NCBI RefSeq assembly: GCF_019649055.1
Contig: NW_026570281.1
Coordinates: forward strand, 372,001 to 436,000
Origin: Paramacrobiotus metropolitanus
Taxonomy: Eukaryota > Tardigrada > Eutardigrada > Parachela > Macrobiotidae
Direction of reading: 5' to 3'
DNA length: 64,000 bases
Both the position numbers and the translations under genes were made by a program. The notes under the pieces are model-generated. The model saw only the letters and a program-made list of their open reading frames with translations, ran no database searches and was not told the DNA's origin. Shown in pieces: positions 1 to 12,561 of the stretch (its first letter is position 1; each line of letters starts with the position of its first letter).

Positions 1-151
1 TTCTAATCAGTTCATGTGTGGTGATCTGGCTCGGCACATTTTATTGTGGGAGGAAATCGGGAGTGTCTGCGGTTGCTACAAGGACGTGTGAGCCACTGAG
101 CAGCCGCCCCAGGGCGTGGTCTTCCTGGTTTGCTCATCCCCAGCGTGCTCC

Positions 152-3100
152 ATGTCTCCATCCGCCGCTGCGCTGTGCGCCTGCCTCTTCGCCTTCCTCG
201 CCTGCGGGGTGCCAGTGCAGGTATGGATAGTTGGTTGTTTAGGATGTTGGTGAATTACCGAGCGTTTCTTAGTTTCCGGTTGTGTTCCTAGGTGGAGGCT
301 GACTCTGCCGTTGTCAACATCAGTTACCGAGCCACGCGGGACTTTCCTCCCGCCGGCAGCCCGGCGTCGCCGCAAGAGCAGCGCCTCTTTGTCTCCTACT
401 GTGCGGCCTACAACCCAGATTTGTCCCGGCTGCCCCCCGCCACTCAACAGGTAGGTTGCGTCCATTAAGTGGACGATGGCCGGCACAATGTACGGCAATC
501 GCCCACGATAGGGAAGTAGTATTTTTGGCAGGACTTGAGGATCTGTGATTTCTGTGTTGCAGGAGTGGAGGCGGTTGAAATATGTCAGTGAGTTGGATTT
601 ATGTGATGATCTCAGTCCGTCCGCACAAGTGCCCGCAACGGCCAATTTCTCCGGACAGTTCCTAGCCGGACTGCGCTCTAACTGCAGTGCTTCCGAGCAG
701 GGCTCCGCTGCGGAGAAGCGGGGAGCGTTGGGGTTGCTTATCGGCAGCACTAGAGTGGTAAGCCAATGCATTAATGCTTTGTGCACGCACGTGTTGCTTG
801 GATTACGCAACGAAGCATACGAAAACATGCTGTTGTTTTCTTGTTTTTGGTAACCGGTTTAAGGAAACATCTTATTCACGTAAACAAAAATATTTTTTGG
901 CTTAGTCTGTAACTACTTTCCTTATATGGACGAGCTACGATTTATCGGTTTTATTTTTTGTTGACCAACCACTGCCCAGTGTCCAGTACTGTCCACCAAT
1001 ATATCACTAATTTAGCACGAGCACTGCTCATATATATTATATTATAATATCACTAAACACGATATGTGTTACACACAATATTAATATCACACTATATCAC
1101 TAGCAGTGTTTAGTGGTACTATGATTGTATGTATGTAATTTCTGTCTAATTTGAACAATGATTTCGCGTTTCTGCGTGCTGGCCCGCTGGAATGTACGCA
1201 ACCTCTTCTGAAATGTCAACTTGTGTTTTGTGCGCTTGTAGTTTTTGCCGGGACAGCCGAACGCCTCGATGGCGGGCCGGAGCACGTTCCCCGTTCTGGT
1301 TATGAAGCGGAAGCATCTAGAAGAACTGGAGGCGCTGCCCTTCCCCGATACCTGGCAGATTGCCGTGCACGCACTGGAGGACACTTACTCAGTGGATGGT
1401 AGTGGCATCTGCTTGATCGTCTTAGCTTTACTGGTGATCGGCATCGGCTCCTACCGCTCTGGAACGCACAGGTAGAATCACCTTGCAATTTGTACTCGTC
1501 TCGTGCCAGACGTCGCTATCGCCGTCGCATTTTGTGCGCCGCGATAGCGACGTCTGGTCTCTCAGTTCGTCGGTAAGTGGCTGTTTGATTTAGGTTAAAG
1601 TCTATCGAAGATGACCATTTGCGAAAGAGTGCTCAGTCCGACCAAGAAGCAACAGGGAATGCTGAGGCAGCCGCCAAAACGGTTGACAGTGACAGCGAGC
1701 GCGCTTCTGTCAGTTTTGGACCGATTGCCGTGGTCGTTTTCGCGCTCTTTATGGCCGGTTTGCTGGTGTTGATGTACTTTTTTTACGAGTACCTAGGTAA
1801 GCCCCGTCGTTAAGTCCCGTCGCCGCTCGCTAACGCATCTGTGAAATACTTATGTTGTCCATGAGGGTGGCTAATAATGGCTCGTATTGACAGTTTTCGT
1901 CTTCATCGCTCTCTTCACGTTGGGTGCCACATCGGGCATGTACGAATGCTTCAGACCGCTGCTCACCTGGACTGACCGTTTCGCTTATCGGTAAGAAATA
2001 AATGAGCATCCATGTATGCTGTTGTCATTGGGCGTATATCAAGTGATAGAATTTCTTGTACGTTTATTGTGAAGGAGTTTGCTTGCATTGCATTTCGTAG
2101 TGAAAGTTCATTAATACGTCGGTAAAAGTTGATTGCTGCTTGCAGGATCTCCAGCGGAAGAGTGGATGGACCGATGTATAAATGCTGTGGGCCGTCCGTT
2201 GACGTGCGTGGCGTGTTGCTGCTTCTGGTCAGCCTGTCTCTGTCCATCGTGTGGTTGGTCTTTCGCAACGCATCCTTCAGTTGGATCCTGTTGGATCTGT
2301 TGGGCAGTTTCTTGTTGATCAGTGTCCTTTCTGGCATCCAACTGCCCAGTCTGAAGGCCTGCAGCATTTTCCTGTGTCTGTTGTTCGTTTACGACGTCTT
2401 CTTCGTCTTCATCACACCGCTGCTGACCAAGGACGGCCAGTCGGTAATGATTCAAGTGGCCACCGGCGGTGGCGGATACGACCCGACCAAGGACAGCGGC
2501 GGCGGTGGACCGGGCGCTGCACGCGAGGTCATTCCAGCTGCCTTCAAAATCCCCCATAACGTGTTTGGGAGTGGCAGGAGCCTCTGTGAGGATTTATTCG
2601 AGGAGCCGAGCTATTCTTTGTTGGGCTTCGGAGACGTCATGGTGCCCGGCTTTCTTTTGTCCTATCTGCGCAGTTTCGAACTGGTCAACAAAACTCCACC
2701 GGTTTACTTCCTCTGGGGATGCATTGGTAAGTTCAGGGACATTTCAATGTGAATAGTGTGATGGGGTTGCGTTATAACGCAGAGTGCACTGCTCCATGGC
2801 AGATCGTGGAATGTTTTTGCTGCTTTGTAAGTAATTTTTCGAAAGCAGTATGTACTACGCGATCTTCTTTGTCCCAGTGTGCTGTACATAGTAATTATTC
2901 TTAGTGAATTACTTAAATGAACATGGCTGGTTATTGTCCGCTTTACTTTGACCATTTACGTAAGTCTGCCAGTTGCGCAAGTGGCAAGCTGAAAGTTTTT
3001 ACTATGGTTTTCGAAGGGACATATCCTGCGGCATTGGCTTTGTTACCTGTAATTAATGTAACATATGTTACTTTTTCGTTAAAATTCTGTTTTGCGCTGA

Positions 3101-3768
3101 TTGAATTGCACTCTTTGTGCCAAAAAAATTGTAATGACGTAAGAGCAGACGCTCTATGATGAGAAGAGCTGTACATACAACCTCAAGAAAGTGGAAACTT
3201 CAGCTACTGAAGCTTCAGCTTATCTATCTAACATTAGCACTTACATATTAGAACGCTTCTTTTATTTTATTTGGACGGTAATCAACTTTCGGGGTGGAAG
3301 CCGGCGCCTGCTAAATTGTTTTTTTATAGTAAAATGATGATAACGTTTGCGTTGCAGCCTATTTGGTCAGTTTGGTGGTGACGACGGTGGCATTGATTCT
3401 GATGCGCACAGGACAGCCAGCTCTCCTCTACATCGTGCCCATTTTACTGTTGACCGTTGCTGTTATTGCGTGGAGGCGGAAAGAGTGGAGACTCCTGTGG
3501 ACGGGGAATTTGGTAAGCATTTCAGTTCTGTACGAAGCGGCATCGCCGAAGCAACTCCCGTCGCCAGAACATGAACTGAATACTACCGAGTGATGACGTA
3601 AACGCTAATTTGGTCGTTTGTCTTATTTAGTCTGGTTTGTATTCTTCAACACACCAAAGCCATGGCTGGTCAGCCGAAGACGGTCTTACGGTGGAGGATC
3701 CTTCGCGGCGGCTGTCTTCCTCCTTCTTAATACCTGACAACGAAGCACGCGTTCCCACAACAACTTAG
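152..3768 (+). CDS. SPPL2: Signal peptide peptidase-like protein 2 (SPPL2-type GxGD intramembrane aspartyl protease)
   Basis: The model has nine exons: 152-220, 292-450, 563-757, 1242-1471, 1594-1796, 1894-1990, 2146-2726, 3358-3512 and 3631-3768. All have GT/AG borders and matching phases, and they give 608 aa. The start gives a signal peptide (about residues 1-23), followed by a lumenal protease-associated-like region with several N-glycosylation sequons (NIS, NFS, NCS, NAS). A multi-pass membrane domain follows. It carries the family's catalytic signatures: YD (Y400-D401), GFGD (478-481) and PAL (532-534, in GQPALLYIVP). In the family the two aspartates cleave type II membrane proteins inside the bilayer of late secretory, endosomal or lysosomal membranes. 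The large N-terminal domain and signal peptide favour SPPL2 over SPP or SPPL3. The assignment to the a, b or c type is not resolvable. A Gly-rich loop (about 424-440) lies between the two catalytic helices. The last exon encodes a hydrophilic tail. Intron 4 contains a hairpin. Confidence 0.93.
1506..1557. repeat. 16-bp-arm perfect inverted repeat in SPPL2 intron 4
   Basis: The arms at 1506-1521 (ccagacgtcgctatcg) and 1542-1557 are exact reverse complements separated by 20 nt. The repeat lies wholly within the 122-bp intron between exons 4 and 5, so the intron RNA could fold into a stable stem. No function can be assigned. Confidence 0.85.
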
Positions 3769-5523
3769 ACAGTCTGCTGATGTCAGCTGTTTTGCTATAT
3801 TGTAATTAATCATTAACTGATTTTCTGTCGGAGGTTGTTGTAGCACCTGTAAGGCTAAACACAGTCGGCATCATTGATGCAGTACTGCATGTCAGCGTTC
3901 TCTAGCGAACTCGAACTTTTTCAGTTTCCTTGAACTGTGGTAGCTTTTCTCTGCTTGACCCGAGTGAATGTTGTTGACTGTACTCAAATATGATCTGTGA
4001 TGCAAAGTGCCAACCTATAACAAAATCTGCTAACAAAATTTGTTTTTTATTTTTTGCCATTCCGTTCCACAATCGTACAATATTTCCGGGAAGCACCTTT
4101 GAACCGTATTTAGTACGAAAACGCCCTACGGAGATGTTAGGCAAATCAAACGATTAGTGTGGTACGTGGTTTCATAACAGTAGCAGATGGCCAGGTTATT
4201 AACCATAAAAGGCACTTCTTGTTCCAGCCATCGTGGCGGCGGCGGACGGTCGGATGAAGGGAGTGCAGGCGCTGACAGGACACACCACCTGCAGGTCATG
4301 GCTTACTTAAATCCTCTGGCGAAGTTCTGGGGCTCTTGTCTAGCACAGCTAGGATGGCTGGCGGCCTTCCGGTGAACTCGTCGACCTTCATCCAAGAACA
4401 GCATGAAGCGCAATATGTTTGCTGCCAGGACGGCCTCCGCATCGCTCTCGGCACCAATGGCGTCTTCCGTGTTTCCGGATCCACAATATCGCATTGTCCG
4501 TCCTTTTAGCAAGCGTACACCGACGCGAATTCTGTCTGGTCGGTTGAGTTATACTGCAGCAGAAGCAAACTACGTCCGGGCGGAAATGACAGCTATATGA
4601 CCTTTTGGAGCGAAAGCGCATAGGCTGTTGATCTGGAAGGAGTCCTCATGACTGTCGCAGGTGACGTCGTACATAATATGCTTCTGCTTTTCGTGGGTAG
4701 CGTCTTGTCGCTACCCAGTAATTCGTATCGGCGACGGGGCCGCGTCGGAGGGGCGGGATGTCCTCGTCTGGCGGGTTCGTATGAAGGGGACGCTTCATCG
4801 TGTTGCTCTGCTCTAAGCAATTGCCGTTTTACCGGTACATATTTCAAGTAGTGCGATTTGCGATAGATTTTCCGCTCGCGGGATAAAGGAGGTAGATGAT
4901 CACGCATTAGTTAAGTAAAGGAAGTTCACTGTATCTGTTCACTGCTTGTCTGCTTCTATCTATATACATACATATTATAGATATTATTATGTAGTATGTA
5001 CGAATAGTACGATGTACGTCACGGTGTGTTGTGTGCACGGTGCAGCATTAGATGTGCGAAGAGTTAGTAGATACGATCGCAAGGGTATTCATGGGGACCA
5101 TTACAATGCTAAACTAATTTGCCAAGGACGGTTTCAGAATTAACTAGAGCAATACAATAAAACTGACACACAAGTGAATGCTAAACTACTATAAACATTA
5201 AAAACAACCAAGCTAGAGAAGAGACATGGTCACTTAAGTATTTAAGCACTTACTTTGAAATTAAATCTGTTCGCACTGTAAAAACTACATAAATATTGTG
5301 TCTACGCTTGTAAGTTACAGATAAAAGTATAAACAAAATCTGCCATAGTGGTAGCAAACGCTGCTGCACTACAGATGCAATGGAAAGCCAGCCAGTCAAT
5401 AGAAACTGCGATACAAACCCCGCGCCCGCTGACTAACATGCAAACAAAGTTATAAACCAGACAAAGTACTAAATTGAAAGCCGTTTATTCTGACTGGGGG
5501 CGCTCTCAAAGCGGAAGTCCCAT
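3769..5523. other. Intergenic region between convergent SPPL2 and GCLC
   Basis: This 1.75-kb stretch separates two genes that converge tail-to-tail. It must hold both 3' UTRs. Short ORFs on both strands have no recognisable domain, no splice-consistent neighbours and no familiar motifs. A poly(A) signal for GCLC lies near its right end. Nothing else is supported. Confidence 0.6.
5484..5489 (-). terminator. AATAAA poly(A) signal for GCLC
   Basis: The plus strand reads tttatt, which is AATAAA on the minus strand, 35 nt beyond the GCLC stop codon. The orientation and distance fit a compact 3' UTR. Confidence 0.6.
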
Positions 5524-8500
5524 TCACTGGCCATTCAGCAGGTCGTCGTCGCTGAGCTCGGCGTCCTGGTCCTGACCGGGTGGCCGTACGCGCTTAATGT
5601 GCAGCTTGGGATCGAAGACATCGCCGCGTGCTACCGCCTCACAGGCCTTCATCAGATCGTAGTTGATCTTCTCGCTAACCACGCCGTCCTGTTTGTAATC
5701 GGCATGCTGCTCTACAAAATCCCTCAGCCAGCGGGCGGTCGTCTGCAGTTCACCTGTAAAGGATCCACTACAATCTCCAAGAATCCCGACCCCGAGAGAA
5801 AGAACAAGACCCACCTGAGGCCTTCTTGCGCATGAAGCGCAGATAGGTCTGCAGCGTGCAGCTGGTATCAACGTCCAGATCCACGTCCTTCAAATAGTCC
5901 TTGATCAGTGGGATCAGACCGGGGAACACGCCGGGAATGCCGTTGAAGATCTCGTTGATAGACATCTGCGTGTACTCGTCCTTGGACGGCCTGGCACACT
6001 TCTTGCACGACGGCGACTCCGTGGTACCTGCAACGCACAGTGATCTAGGCCGCCAACCAAGCATTCAGTCAGTAAATAAATAATTACCGGCCACAATATC
6101 CTTGCGGAAGTGGAAGCGGCCCTGGCGCGCTGCGTCCCGCTTCTGGGCTTCCTTCATGTTCTCCTCCACCTTGGACATGGGAATGAGAAAGTTGAGTTGG
6201 AATGAGACGATTACGCGCGTCAGCAGCACAATGAAGACTACGAAGGCCGCATTCTCGAAGTCGGTCATCTGGATCTGCATACATAAACAGTCTTTTGTTC
6301 ATACATGTTTGTAGGTCATTATCAAATCATACCAAATCGCACTAACCTCCATCGGCCGGAATTCCACTCGCCAGCCAATGGGACTGTTTGGCGGGGGCGG
6401 CTTGAAGCGCATCGTCTGCCAGTTAGTAGACTGCAGATTCTACAAAGCATAAATCCTAATAAAGCTGCCCCAAATGTCCACCAAATCCCACTGTAGATAA
6501 ATTACTTCGAAATGATCTGTTTCATTCTCATCGTCCTGGTTAATCTTCTCCGAAAACACCGACACCGGATCGCGGACAAAGAGATGAGCCATGTGCAGCG
6601 CCAACTGACGATCAATCCCTAATAACAAAGCGCAAACACAACTTTTTAGCATAGATATTTTTAAAATATACCCAAATTCTCTCAGCTACCGTTATCGACC
6701 ATTTCTTTCAAGAGATCCTCATCCACCACCATCTTAATGTCATTATAGCGCTCTCCCATGGGCGAAATATAGCAGTCCACTGAGTCATAGCGGGACTTCG
6801 GAATGCGGAATCTGGCTGCCTTCAATGGCTGCAACAAACACAAACGTATTCTTAACCTTGACAACCGCTTGAGTCAACGGGCAAATCCGGTCCTCACCTC
6901 CACTCCCCGCTCTTCGTCCGTCCGGTCATCGACACTTCCGGAGATGACGCTCCAGCGGCAGTCCACATCCGCCAAGTGCCCGCGGAAAATGGGCGCAGCC
7001 GCACTCACCGACAGCTACCAATAGAAGTGCCGGCTCAGATTAACCAACCGATAATCGCTTACATACGCAATTTCTACTTGATGATATGCTACCATGGTAC
7101 GCACAAGTCCAGCTGTACTTGTACATGTACTCGTAAAAGCAAACTAAAATTCGCTCTATCGGTACGATTAAATACAACGGTTTCCAAAAAGCCCCCCAAT
7201 ACAACCAGCCAAAACTGCTGACAAAGGCAACAAATCGCGATGTCGATAAAGCCTTTCACATGGATTGCATAATACTACACATATAATGCAGCCTATCGCT
7301 TGAGTAAACATACCACAAATTCTTATTCATATACTCGACTAATCACCAAATAAATCAGACTTACCAAAATGGGACAGAGCGCGGTGAGCTGATCGTACAA
7401 AAAGCGTCCTTCATCGATATTGCAGGCTTGGAAAGTGACCTGCCGACAAAACAGAACAAGGGAGTCTCAGACCACGTTGATCCGAAAATAGTCTGCACGT
7501 CAGTGGCAATCAGGCTGACAATCAGCCGCTGCGCTGACTCACTTGCAGGCAGCAACAGCCCATGCCAAAGCCCATGGCGTCCATGTAGATGTGATCGGGT
7601 TTCGCCGCGCGCTTCGCTTCCCCGTCGTCGCCCAGCGGAATGTAGTCTTCCACCAGTGGCCGCGGAGTCTTCTTGTCAATAAACGCTGCATCCCCGGCAA
7701 CAAAAACAACGTCAGTGACACAGCCTTCAATGGGCTCGATCTACAGCATCTCTGCTGTATAACTTACCGGGAACATTAATGGCCACCTTCTTACCGCGCC
7801 GTTGTCGGATGTTACGCGTCAAAGTGCTGCAACATTAATAACCTGATGCGCCGCGCAATTTTCACTGCTTTAGCAGAAGCCACCTCGCCTACTGATCTAC
7901 GAGTGCCCACTATCACGTAACGGAAATAAAGTTAGGCATACCTGAAACGAGGATGACCGGGAAAAATGGCCTCATCGGGAAAAAACAGCGACCGGGAGAC
8001 TCCATCGATGGGATCGGTTTTAGCGGACGGAAAAGTGAAGTCTGGACAGCCCAGCCTGCAAGAACATAATATCCGCCTATGATAAAAACCCACGTTGCGA
8101 GTTTTCTACCTCAAACAGACAATACAAAGTTTTCAGTTACTGCAGGAGGTACATACTACATAGTGCAGAAAAATAGCACAAAATAAAAATATGAAGAATG
8201 GGAAAACGGTAACGAACAGATCACGTTCTCAGCGGCAAACAAAAACCCAGAGGCGGAACACAACTGCTACTCACTTCACAAATTCCCTTTAACAATCAAT
8301 ACAGAAGCTTATCTGAAACCGATTTCGCAATGACAAAGAATACAATGCCATGATAAGTACCGCTAATTTGGCTATCGCTTACAATGGATTACGTAAGCCA
8401 TAAGTTACACAAATGACAAGGAAAGCAACCAGTAACGGTAAGATTATTGTATTTTGTAAAGCAAACACAAAATTATTATAATAAAAGGATGATAGAAGCG

Positions 8501-9305
8501 TACTGAGAAGTAAACAAGAAGAAATTAACCCGTTAAGGAACAAGTGTTTATTAACGACTAGCGGATAACCAACCGGGGGAAGGCCGTGAAAGTGATAACG
8601 GCACTGTTGGCGTCCAGCATCTTCTGCGCCTCGTGACGGCGTCGGCGCATGTTATTCTCCACCTGGTTGAAGCAGTGCAGGTACGAGCCGTAGGGCTGGC
8701 CGGGAGTGCCTTCGATCATGTAGTCAGCGTACTCGGGACGCCATAGCGAATGCAGCTGCACGTTCTCCCTGACACACACAGATACGCAAATCACTTGAAC
8801 CGCTAAGCAACTGCGATACCGCATTGACACACAGTCACACAACCACTGTCCGATAAAACTGCCAAATCTGTAGTTCTAAGAGGCTAGTTAAGGACTGACA
8901 TATTCCAACGTACGAAGTACTCACCCTTTTTCAATGGCCTCATGCTCCTTGTGCTGCAGCTTAGGCAGGACTTCGTGCGCCTTCAGCAACAGCTGGGCTC
9001 TCTGCGACGCATCGTCGAAATGCACCATTATGTACTCGATCTACAATGGTTCACAGCACACCGTTGTAACTCATGATAACTGATCAGCCGATCGATGGTG
9101 CGGGCAAACACCTGCTGAACAGCCGCGCCACAGCACAGCCCCGTTTGAACCTAACCTCGTCGCCCCATTTCAGCTGGTCGTTGGTGCGATCCTTTAGTTT
9201 GTGATAGATATTGATGAACTGCTTAATGCCGTGCTTGCGGATGTGGTCGGCATACTGGCGCGTCTCTTCCCAACTCAGCGGCGATCCTTCCGACAGCAGA
9301 CCCAT
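5524..9305 (-). CDS. GCLC: Glutamate-cysteine ligase catalytic subunit
   Basis: The model has fourteen exons in transcript order: 9305-9156, 9040-8925, 8768-8574, 8055-7942, 7826-7768, 7685-7543, 7439-7365, 7014-6898, 6828-6690, 6618-6506, 6439-6347, 6274-6088, 6027-5815 and 5753-5524. All junctions are in phase and give 647 aa (human 637). The protein opens [15 protein letters not shown] and follows the animal GCLC family throughout. Landmarks include [94 protein letters not shown] and ADYKQD. Family knowledge: it makes gamma-glutamylcysteine from Glu, Cys and ATP in the cytosol, the rate-limiting step of glutathione synthesis, and is usually modulated by GCLM, which is not in this window. 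The cysteine run C255-C257 replaces the usual NCC near the reported redox-sensitive cysteine. A long inverted repeat with antioxidant-element-like cores lies upstream. Confidence 0.97.
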
Positions 9306-9761
9306 CCTCGATCTTCAGCTGCACGATTCAAAACGCTGTGATAGTGGTATACGTTTCGTCGTGCGGATACGGTATCCTCCACGGTAAACAATTAATTTTC
9401 GCAAACAGAAGACAGATAAGCGAAAAGATTTCAGCAGGAAAAACTTGTCCACTCAGTAGCTTTATGGAGTTTTAAAATTTGAACTCAAAATCTTCCCAGA
9501 TCTGACGGCGAACAAATAAAATTCTGTGAAGTCATCCCGATGATTTCACCACCACCACAGCCAAAGCCAGTGCGCCCTGGCACGAGAAGCAGATTTCCGG
9601 CAGCGATGCGGAACTAGGATACACGATTGGATGCAAATTCTGCGTTCAGCCAATAACTGCGACTGCTTTAGTCTTGTACCGCCCCTTTTCTTCGTGTTGT
9701 GTTGTGTAAAGTACTACTTTCTCATACGAAGTTGCGACTTGCGAACAGTACGTAAGCATAA

Positions 9762-9936
9762 TAGTGACGTTGCGCAAACACGCTTCTCGTCGCAGTTGCT
9801 GGTAGCTCGTAGCTTTACGAGTTTAATCCTGTCTGTGCTCTATCTAGATGTAGATAGAGCACAGACAGGATTAAACTCGTAAAAGCTACGAGCTACCAGC
9901 AACTGCGACGAGAAGCGTGTTTGCGCAATGTCACTA
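9762..9936. repeat. Long near-perfect inverted repeat upstream of GCLC
   Basis: The left arm (about 9762-9845) and right arm (about 9850-9936) are reverse complements along roughly 84 bp, with a turn of only a few nucleotides (ctctatct..agatagag at the centre) and a few mismatches or single-base gaps. No ORF explains it. It may be a foldback or MITE-like insertion or the template of a hairpin RNA. Each arm ends in a TGACnnnGC sequence (9765-9773, and 9925-9933 on the minus strand). Confidence 0.9.
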
Positions 9937-10447
9937 ATATATACTAGTGGTGGTTGTTAACCACATTCTTGCACCGAGCGCGAGCGCTGTTCTCCGGTAA
10001 ATGTTCACATTCATTTCCTCCAGTTCACTGATCTTTGCCTTAATTGCGTTGAGATACAGAAGCTTTCGTTGCAGTTTAAATTTAATTGGGGTTGAAGTAG
10101 ACAGTTCCGCACGGCTTGAAGTAAGGCTCCGGCCAACGCAAGTTCTAGCATACGGGAGTAGATCCTCAAACGTATCAAGATAGCGGGTTCTTTTTTCACG
10201 CAAGCGCTTTTCTTCTTTCTTTAAAGTGTCAACAAAATCTTGAGGCCCTCGGTATCTTTGTACAAATTCACAAGACAGCGGATCCATTCTTTAGACCATT
10301 CTTTCATCTGTTGTACATCGACGACGGCAGCTCTTGGTGAGTTCGTCAAAAAATAAAGATCAGAGAGGAACTTCCCCGGGTTAACTTGATACTGGTGATG
10401 CAATATAACGAAAGGCTGCGCAGCGATGCGTGAAAAGTGAAACTGCA
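9934..10447 (-). pseudogene. Possible broken coding fragment, helical protein of unknown family
   Basis: I do not recognise this protein. On the minus strand, a frame preceded by an AG acceptor-like site (about 10447) reads down to a TAA at 10221-10223, passing MKEWSKEWIRCLVNLY. A second frame, overlapping the end of the first, is open from 10287 to 9934 and reads KKEEKRLREKRTRYLDTFED and ISELEEMNVNIYRR. Both look amphipathic and coding-like. They appear to continue each other if one frameshift occurred near 10230, so a decayed gene fragment is the simplest reading. It may instead be two chance ORFs. Confidence 0.3.
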
Positions 10448-10549
10448 AAAGGGAATGCGATATAAAAGCTGATATCATAAGTTTGAATATTTTATTTTTT
10501 TTTAAAATTATTCCACACCTTGCTTCAAACCGAACAAACATTACAAATG

Positions 10550-10721
10550 TTAGGCCTCGTCCCAAATTCAAAGCGAATCTCGTTATGGTACGGTTGCTCA
10601 ACCACACGAGGTGGCTGTTTGCAGTGGCCACGCCTACAGATACGGTACGCGAAGCCACCTCGCGAGGTGGAGTTGCTGTATCGCAACGAGATTCGCTTCG
10701 AATTCGGGACGAGGCCTTACT
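10550..10721. repeat. Imperfect inverted repeat, arms about 65 bp
   Basis: The left arm (about 10550-10616) and right arm (about 10657-10721) are reverse complements with scattered mismatches. Shared blocks are aggcctcgtccc, agcgaatctcgtt and gaggtggc, around a 40-nt centre. It lies in non-coding DNA and overlaps only spurious ORFs. A decayed foldback element is likely. Confidence 0.8.
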
Positions 10722-12553
10722 ACCAACTTGTAAATGAATCTTACCCACACTAATCGCTAGGTAGTAAACAGGATCCGACACGAAAAATTCACGCGGAAGA
10801 CAGATGTGGCTGGCGTATTCCACAGTATAATTCTACGATCGCGAGATCTGCAGACAATCTGGGGAATGTCCGGATGCAGAATAGTACATTTCGTAAGTCA
10901 TTCGAAAAAAGATTTTGTTGGGGATAAAAGCAAAATGTTTTTATTAAAATTCTCAGCAACAAAATTTCGCAATACAAATTACGACATGAAAAACCATGAA
11001 AATTTAAATAATTCAGACCTAACAACGAGTCTAACGACACCAAGAATTATTGCGCGCTTCCAGTACCATTAAAAAGCGATGTAAATCACATCCATGCAAC
11101 AGCACGTATGCTCTGCAGTACCACTTCCAATGGACATGAGAACTTGTGGAATTGGAAAAGCGTGACCCACGCTCTTCGTGGGCGACAGACAAAATTTTTC
11201 CCCTTGACGAAGGCTTAATTGCAGCACCTCGCGCTTCGCGCTCGGTGCAAATAAATATTATCTGCATGGTCTATTAAACGATAAATTCTAATGTTACCTC
11301 TAAATTCTAATGGTTACCTCCTTTGGTAGTAGTCTTGCCGGCACTGAAACTTTTTTATGAAATCGAATACAAAATGTTACATTTACTTTATACCTTAAGT
11401 AAGTAAGAATAACATTAATTTTGGATTCTATGTATTATCTGTAGATATAAAGTACAGTAAGTATCTATATTATATATATAGATATCTATATAAGTACAGT
11501 AAGTGAATTTTTAAGTATCGTCATGTAAGTAATCAAAATCATACTGTACCTGTACAATACCTTACAACGGGCGTAAACTTCGAAAAAAATTTACCAAAAA
11601 ATACAGATACTTATTGTTAATACAGATACTTATACCCTGTACTTATTGTTAGGTTAGTATACTCATATTTCTATGATTTTGAAAATAGATGTAAAGGTGC
11701 GGAAGCGCTTCATTACATAACGAGCCGACTCAAGAGAGCTCGCAGCTGAAGCGCGCCGCCGCTTCTTGCGTAAATCTGGTATAATTAGCCAATAAACACT
11801 AACTACAAATAAAAGACTGCAAAATTAGCCAACGTTATTTTTCTTCTAGCATTAAATAAGTTAAGGTTTCAAAGGAACGCTATTAAAATATGGTATTGTA
11901 CATTGATATTCCACTACTTTACGAGTTAAATGCGTATTGCGTACTCGTACAGAGTCGTACTGTACTTTGCGAGAATGTTATTGCTGACATCAGCTGAGCG
12001 GAAACAAATGCACAACCGCCCATGGGTGTGAGTATGTATCATAAACAGTGGCGCTGTACAGGCACGAACAATGTCATTCTGTAGAAGTATCAAGTGTGAC
12101 TTGGTTGTCAGTTTGTACATACCGATACGATACGAATAATAATATTGTAATTACTGTATTTAAATTTTATTTTAAAATTCTTTTATTTTTTAGTAAGTAC
12201 AGAGTAAGAACTTGGTTTAGAAGAAGATTCTGGATTGGGATTACATAAGTACCTTCGCTACCGTGTCATTGCTGGCTGGGATGTGCGCTGTGGTGGTAAC
12301 TTACTGTTTAGTCGATGAAATAACTCTCAATTCGTTAGATTGGTGACGGTCTCATTGGTCTCTGATACCCATGATACAACGTGTTAGAAACGAAAAACCT
12401 TGAGCAGAACGTGATCGTTACCACGGCTTTGTCTTTGTAGCAGTCTTCTGCTCGCTTTCCTCTAAATCGTTTTGCAACATCGGGAACGCTAGAAGGTGTA
12501 AGCGGACAGACTGTATCGCTACTGGCTCCAGCAGCGTACGCGTGTTGTGGGGC

Positions 12554-12561
12554 TATAAATA
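12554..12561 (+). promoter_or_regulatory. TATA box of ATG14 promoter
   Basis: TATAAATA lies about 130 nt before a consensus donor (aacg|gtaagt, near 12693). The stretch between them has no long ORF and looks like a non-coding first exon spliced to the acceptor just before the ATG14 start (tag ending at 12839). Transcription would be expected to begin roughly 30 nt downstream of the box. A TCATTC initiator-like hexamer at 12568-12573 is too close to be the matching start site. Confidence 0.45.

Noticed and set aside
3902-4144. 80-codon minus-strand frame between SPPL2 and GCLC
   Set aside because: It has no recognisable motif and lies in AT-rich 3' flanking DNA. Most likely it is chance.
10221-10823. 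200-codon minus-strand frame taken as one gene
   Set aside because: Its first half runs through an inverted repeat and AT-rich DNA. Only the part below about 10447 looks coding, and it ends at an apparent frameshift.
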